Below are positions 32,250-33,506 of a stretch of 33,506 nucleotides of DNA, piece after piece. The position numbers and the translations under genes were made by a program. The DNA lies in the NCBI GenBank assembly GCA_022013205.1, contig JAKLQT010000227.1:1-33506 (forward strand), given 5' to 3'. A model generated the notes under the pieces. That model was given only the letters and a program-made list of their open reading frames with translations, did no database searches and was not told the origin of the DNA. This DNA comes from Candidatus Omnitrophota bacterium (GTDB lineage Bacteria > Omnitrophota > Gorgyraeia > B26-G9). How positions within the stretch are numbered: the stretch's first letter is position 1; each line of letters begins with the position of its first letter.

Positions 32250-33350
32250 ATGAAAAGGTTTACTAGAAGAGAATTTATTAAAAAAGGATTAGGGTTAGGC
32301 GCGGCTTTAACCTGCGCGCAAATCTGGCCGGATTATTCATATGCGTTAAACCCAGCCAGCGAGGTCGCTCTTGTTAAAGGGAATAAAATACCCCAAATAA
32401 CTCAAAAAGCCTTAGAACTGATAGGCGGGATACAGAAAGTAGTTAAACCAGGCTCAAAGGTGTTTATAAAGCCTAATTATATCGCGGGAGGTTTTATGGG
32501 GCATGACCCCGTGCGATCTGGAGAAATACCTCACCCCGAGGTTGTGGCAGCCGTGGCGCGTGAATGCGTAAAATCAGGCGCTAAACAGGTTATTATCGGC
32601 GAATGGTTTGAAAGGCCGTTGAAAATAGAGTTTGGCGGGGAAAAGAGCAAATGCGGAGCTCAGATCAAAAAGCTGGTAGAGAAAATAAATAAGAAGTTCT
32701 CAAATAAAGTCTCGCTTGTGGATTTAAGAAAATATACAAAGTCATTTATCTATGTGCCCTCGTCTACCAGTATCCAATGGCTGGCAATACCTGATCTGGT
32801 CGCGGAAGCTGACGCAGTAATATCTGTGGCTGTATTAAAGACGCATCATCGTCCGATCTCTGTTACATTCGGCATGAAAAACTTTGTGGGCATAATGCCA
32901 TCTATATTATACGGAGAACCGCGGATGAAGCTGCATGCTGCGGGAATAAATCAGGTAATTCTGGATATTGTAAAGGGAGTCAAACCGAAACTAACTGTTA
33001 TCAGCGGAGTTTATGGTATGGAAGGGGAAGGGGTGGTTCTTTCCTTCGGAGGCAAACCTGTTGATGTGGCTTCCAGGATCGGCGGCGCGGTAGTGATCGC
33101 CGGTTTTGATCCGGTGGCCACCGACGCGACAGCAACCAGGCTTATTACAAGGGCATGGCAGCCTCAGCCAATAGACACTGATTTAGGGGTTCCATGGTAT
33201 ATAAAGCATCTGCGGATGGCTTATGAACAGGGAATAGGCCAGATACACTCTTCACGCATAAAAATTAAAGGGGAAAAACTTGATGATTTGGCAATGTCAT
33301 GGCTTATGCCGCAAAAGAATACTTATCCGGAGCTGCCAAATCATATTTAG
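32250..33350 (+). CDS. Tat-exported DUF362-family protein
   Basis: N-terminal twin-arginine signal MKRFTRREFIKKGLGLGAALTC; VFIKPNYIAGG, HPEVVAAVARECVKSGAKQVIIGEW, AVLKTHHRPISVTFGMKNFVGIMP typical of DUF362. Confidence 0.88.
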   Translation: MKRFTRREFIKKGLGLGAALTCAQIWPDYSYALNPASEVALVKGNKIPQITQKALELIGGIQKVVKPGSKVFIKPNYIAGGFMGHDPVRSGEIPHPEVVAAVARECVKSGAKQVIIGEWFERPLKIEFGGEKSKCGAQIKKLVEKINKKFSNKVSLVDLRKYTKSFIYVPSSTSIQWLAIPDLVAEADAVISVAVLKTHHRPISVTFGMKNFVGIMPSILYGEPRMKLHAAGINQVILDIVKGVKPKLTVISGVYGMEGEGVVLSFGGKPVDVASRIGGAVVIAGFDPVATDATATRLITRAWQPQPIDTDLGVPWYIKHLRMAYEQGIGQIHSSRIKIKGEKLDDLAMSWLMPQKNTYPELPNHI

Positions 33351-33506
33351 GTAATTTAAAGCAACTATATAAGGTATGACTTTTCATTAAAAATATATAT
33401 TAATGCATGCAATTTTTGATAATAAGAGTAGAATATCTAAAATTGATTTATAAGAAATATATAATTTATTATTCGGAATGTGCTTGGAGCCGAAAAGATT
33501 GGCTGA

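Noticed and set aside
33351-33506. AT-rich tail of the window
   Set aside because: No ORF, terminator or repeat that I can support.

Overview
The window is a single-direction (+ strand), operon-like locus dense in radical SAM (rSAM) enzymes and glycosyltransferases. I support about 21 genes, many overlapping by 4-26 nt. Left part (1-11998): three tandem paralogous rSAM/SPASM proteins (the first truncated by the window edge), two giant rSAM proteins (1181 and 1394 aa), and a B12-binding-type rSAM protein with a C-terminal TM segment. Middle and right parts (12098-32203): GT4, GT2, GT9 and polytopic PMT/ArnT-like glycosyltransferases, a NodU/CmcH-type carbamoyltransferase, a membrane-anchored CBM-like protein, a methyltransferase, a DegT-type aminotransferase fused to a membrane glycosyltransferase, and more rSAM genes. 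The last gene is a Tat-exported DUF362-like protein. Best candidates for something undescribed: (1) a ~200-aa W-rich, probably all-beta repeat domain present five times in the two giant rSAM proteins (3+2 copies); (2) a structured palindromic DNA element inserted in the same reading frame in two neighbouring genes, one copy carrying an exactly 63-nt nested hairpin insertion; (3) two intergenic islands built from several different short-period (7/8/10-bp) degenerate tandem arrays. The overall function (synthesis and radical modification of a surface glycan or glycoconjugate) is inference. The style resembles uncultured Omnitrophota-like genomes, but I cannot verify taxonomy.
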